NCBI GenBank assembly: GCA_012798145.1
Contig: JAAZNT010000375.1
Coordinates: 1-6,404, forward strand
From: Thermoanaerobaculaceae bacterium
GTDB lineage: Bacteria > Acidobacteriota > UBA4820
Length of the DNA: 6,404 nt
Reading direction: 5' to 3'
Notes under the pieces: generated by a model
Databases searched by the model: none
Told to the model about the DNA's origin: nothing
The model's input: the letters and a program-made list of their open reading frames with translations, nothing else
Made by a program: the position numbers and the translations under genes
Shown here: positions 5,969 through 6,404 of the stretch, one piece after another
Layout of the letters: each line of letters opens with the position of its first letter
Position numbering within the stretch: position 1 is the first letter of the stretch

Positions 5969-6404
5969 ATGCCTATTGGAGAAAATGTTCCTAAAATTCA
6001 ACCAGAAGCAACAATAGCGCACGAATTTGATCTTGCAAAATGGGTGTTTATGCTTCTTGAACACAGGTGGTGGATTATAGGTATAACAGCGCTTACGACC
6101 TTTTTGGCGCTCATATATTCGTTCCTTGTGACCCCTATATATCAAGCGACTACAACTGTTTATGTTCAAACTTATTCAAGGGCTCCCATAGGCAACCAGA
6201 ATATGGTTGGTGCTGGCTCTTGGACTGAAGAACTAAAATTTTACAATTCACAAGAGGCGGTCATAAAAAGTAGAGCTGTTATGGAGGAAGTTGCAGAAAG
6301 ACTTAATCTTCAGAATCACAAAGCTTTTAAAGGAGTTAAAGATCCTGCGGGAGTCCTTGTTGGTTATGTGAGAGTTGACCAGATTAAGGAAAGCGCTTTA
6401 TTCA
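5969..6404 (+). CDS. Wzz/Wzc-type chain-length determinant (polysaccharide co-polymerase), 3'-truncated by the window edge
   Basis: ATG at 5969 begins 2 nt after the OPX stop, with AAGGAAG at 5951-5957 as a ribosome site (11-nt spacer), and the frame stays open to the window end (145 codons seen). The N-terminus has a cytoplasmic segment with FDLAKWVFMLLEHRWW (20-35), a membrane helix about 34-54, then TPIYQATTTVYVQ (55-67), the hallmark entry into the periplasmic domain of Wzz proteins. A following helix with FYNSQEAVIKSRAVMEEVAE fits the family pattern of a Q..(I/L)..SR segment. These proteins set polymer length and connect synthesis to the OPX channel. Whether it carries a C-terminal BY-kinase (Wzc-like) or a second helix only (Wzz-like) lies beyond the right edge. 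The tight spacing indicates an operon with the OPX gene. Confidence 0.9.
   Translation, partial: MPIGENVPKIQPEATIAHEFDLAKWVFMLLEHRWWIIGITALTTFLALIYSFLVTPIYQATTTVYVQTYSRAPIGNQNMVGAGSWTEELKFYNSQEAVIKSRAVMEEVAERLNLQNHKAFKGVKDPAGVLVGYVRVDQIKESALF

Noticed and set aside
5963..6169. Open frame on the - strand at the right end
   Set aside because: It lies antisense to the start of the Wzz-type gene, whose family motifs are clear on the + strand.
1..6404. CRISPR arrays, tRNA/rRNA genes, insertion sequences or attachment sites
   Set aside because: No regularly spaced direct repeats, tRNA cloverleaf, transposase-like frame or terminal inverted repeats were seen; almost all sequence is accounted for by the described genes.

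Overview
This window is an AT-rich stretch from a Gram-negative (diderm) bacterium. The evidence for two membranes is a predicted outer-membrane beta-barrel with a signal peptide and a C-terminal aromatic residue, next to a Wza-type outer-membrane polysaccharide export (OPX) protein and a Wzz-type inner-membrane protein. I cannot name the species. The base composition and gene style fit an uncultivated environmental lineage, but that is an impression only. All supported genes lie on the + strand.

Layout: (1) 1-1206 is a GT4-type glycosyltransferase whose first few codons lie off the left edge. (2) 1220-3289, 13 nt later, is a complete OPT-family membrane transporter. (3) 3290-3520 is a non-coding gap. 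It holds a weak hairpin after the transporter, a near-consensus sigma70 promoter (TTGACA, 17 nt, TAATAT) and a possible 15-codon leader ORF that ends inside the next start codon. (4) 3521-4840 is a secreted BBP2-like outer-membrane beta-barrel. (5) 4845-5966 is an OPX/Wza-like periplasmic export protein with a non-ATG start. (6) 5969-6404 is the 5' part of a Wzz/Wzc-type chain-length or co-polymerase gene that runs off the right edge.

The genes from 3521 onward form one exopolysaccharide export cassette. The Wzz-type protein spans the inner membrane, the OPX protein bridges the periplasm, and the beta-barrel would provide the outer-membrane pore. The OPX protein stops right after its second SLBB domain and lacks the C-terminal amphipathic helix that Wza uses to cross the outer membrane. 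With a barrel gene directly upstream, this matches the composite OPX/beta-barrel translocon described for Myxococcus xanthus EPS export rather than the classical Wza type.

The most unusual feature is a perfect 8-bp GC hairpin with a T-rich tail (4866-4901). It looks like a textbook intrinsic terminator for the barrel gene, yet it lies inside the signal-peptide codons of the OPX gene. This suggests either a translation-controlled attenuator or a mis-assigned OPX start.
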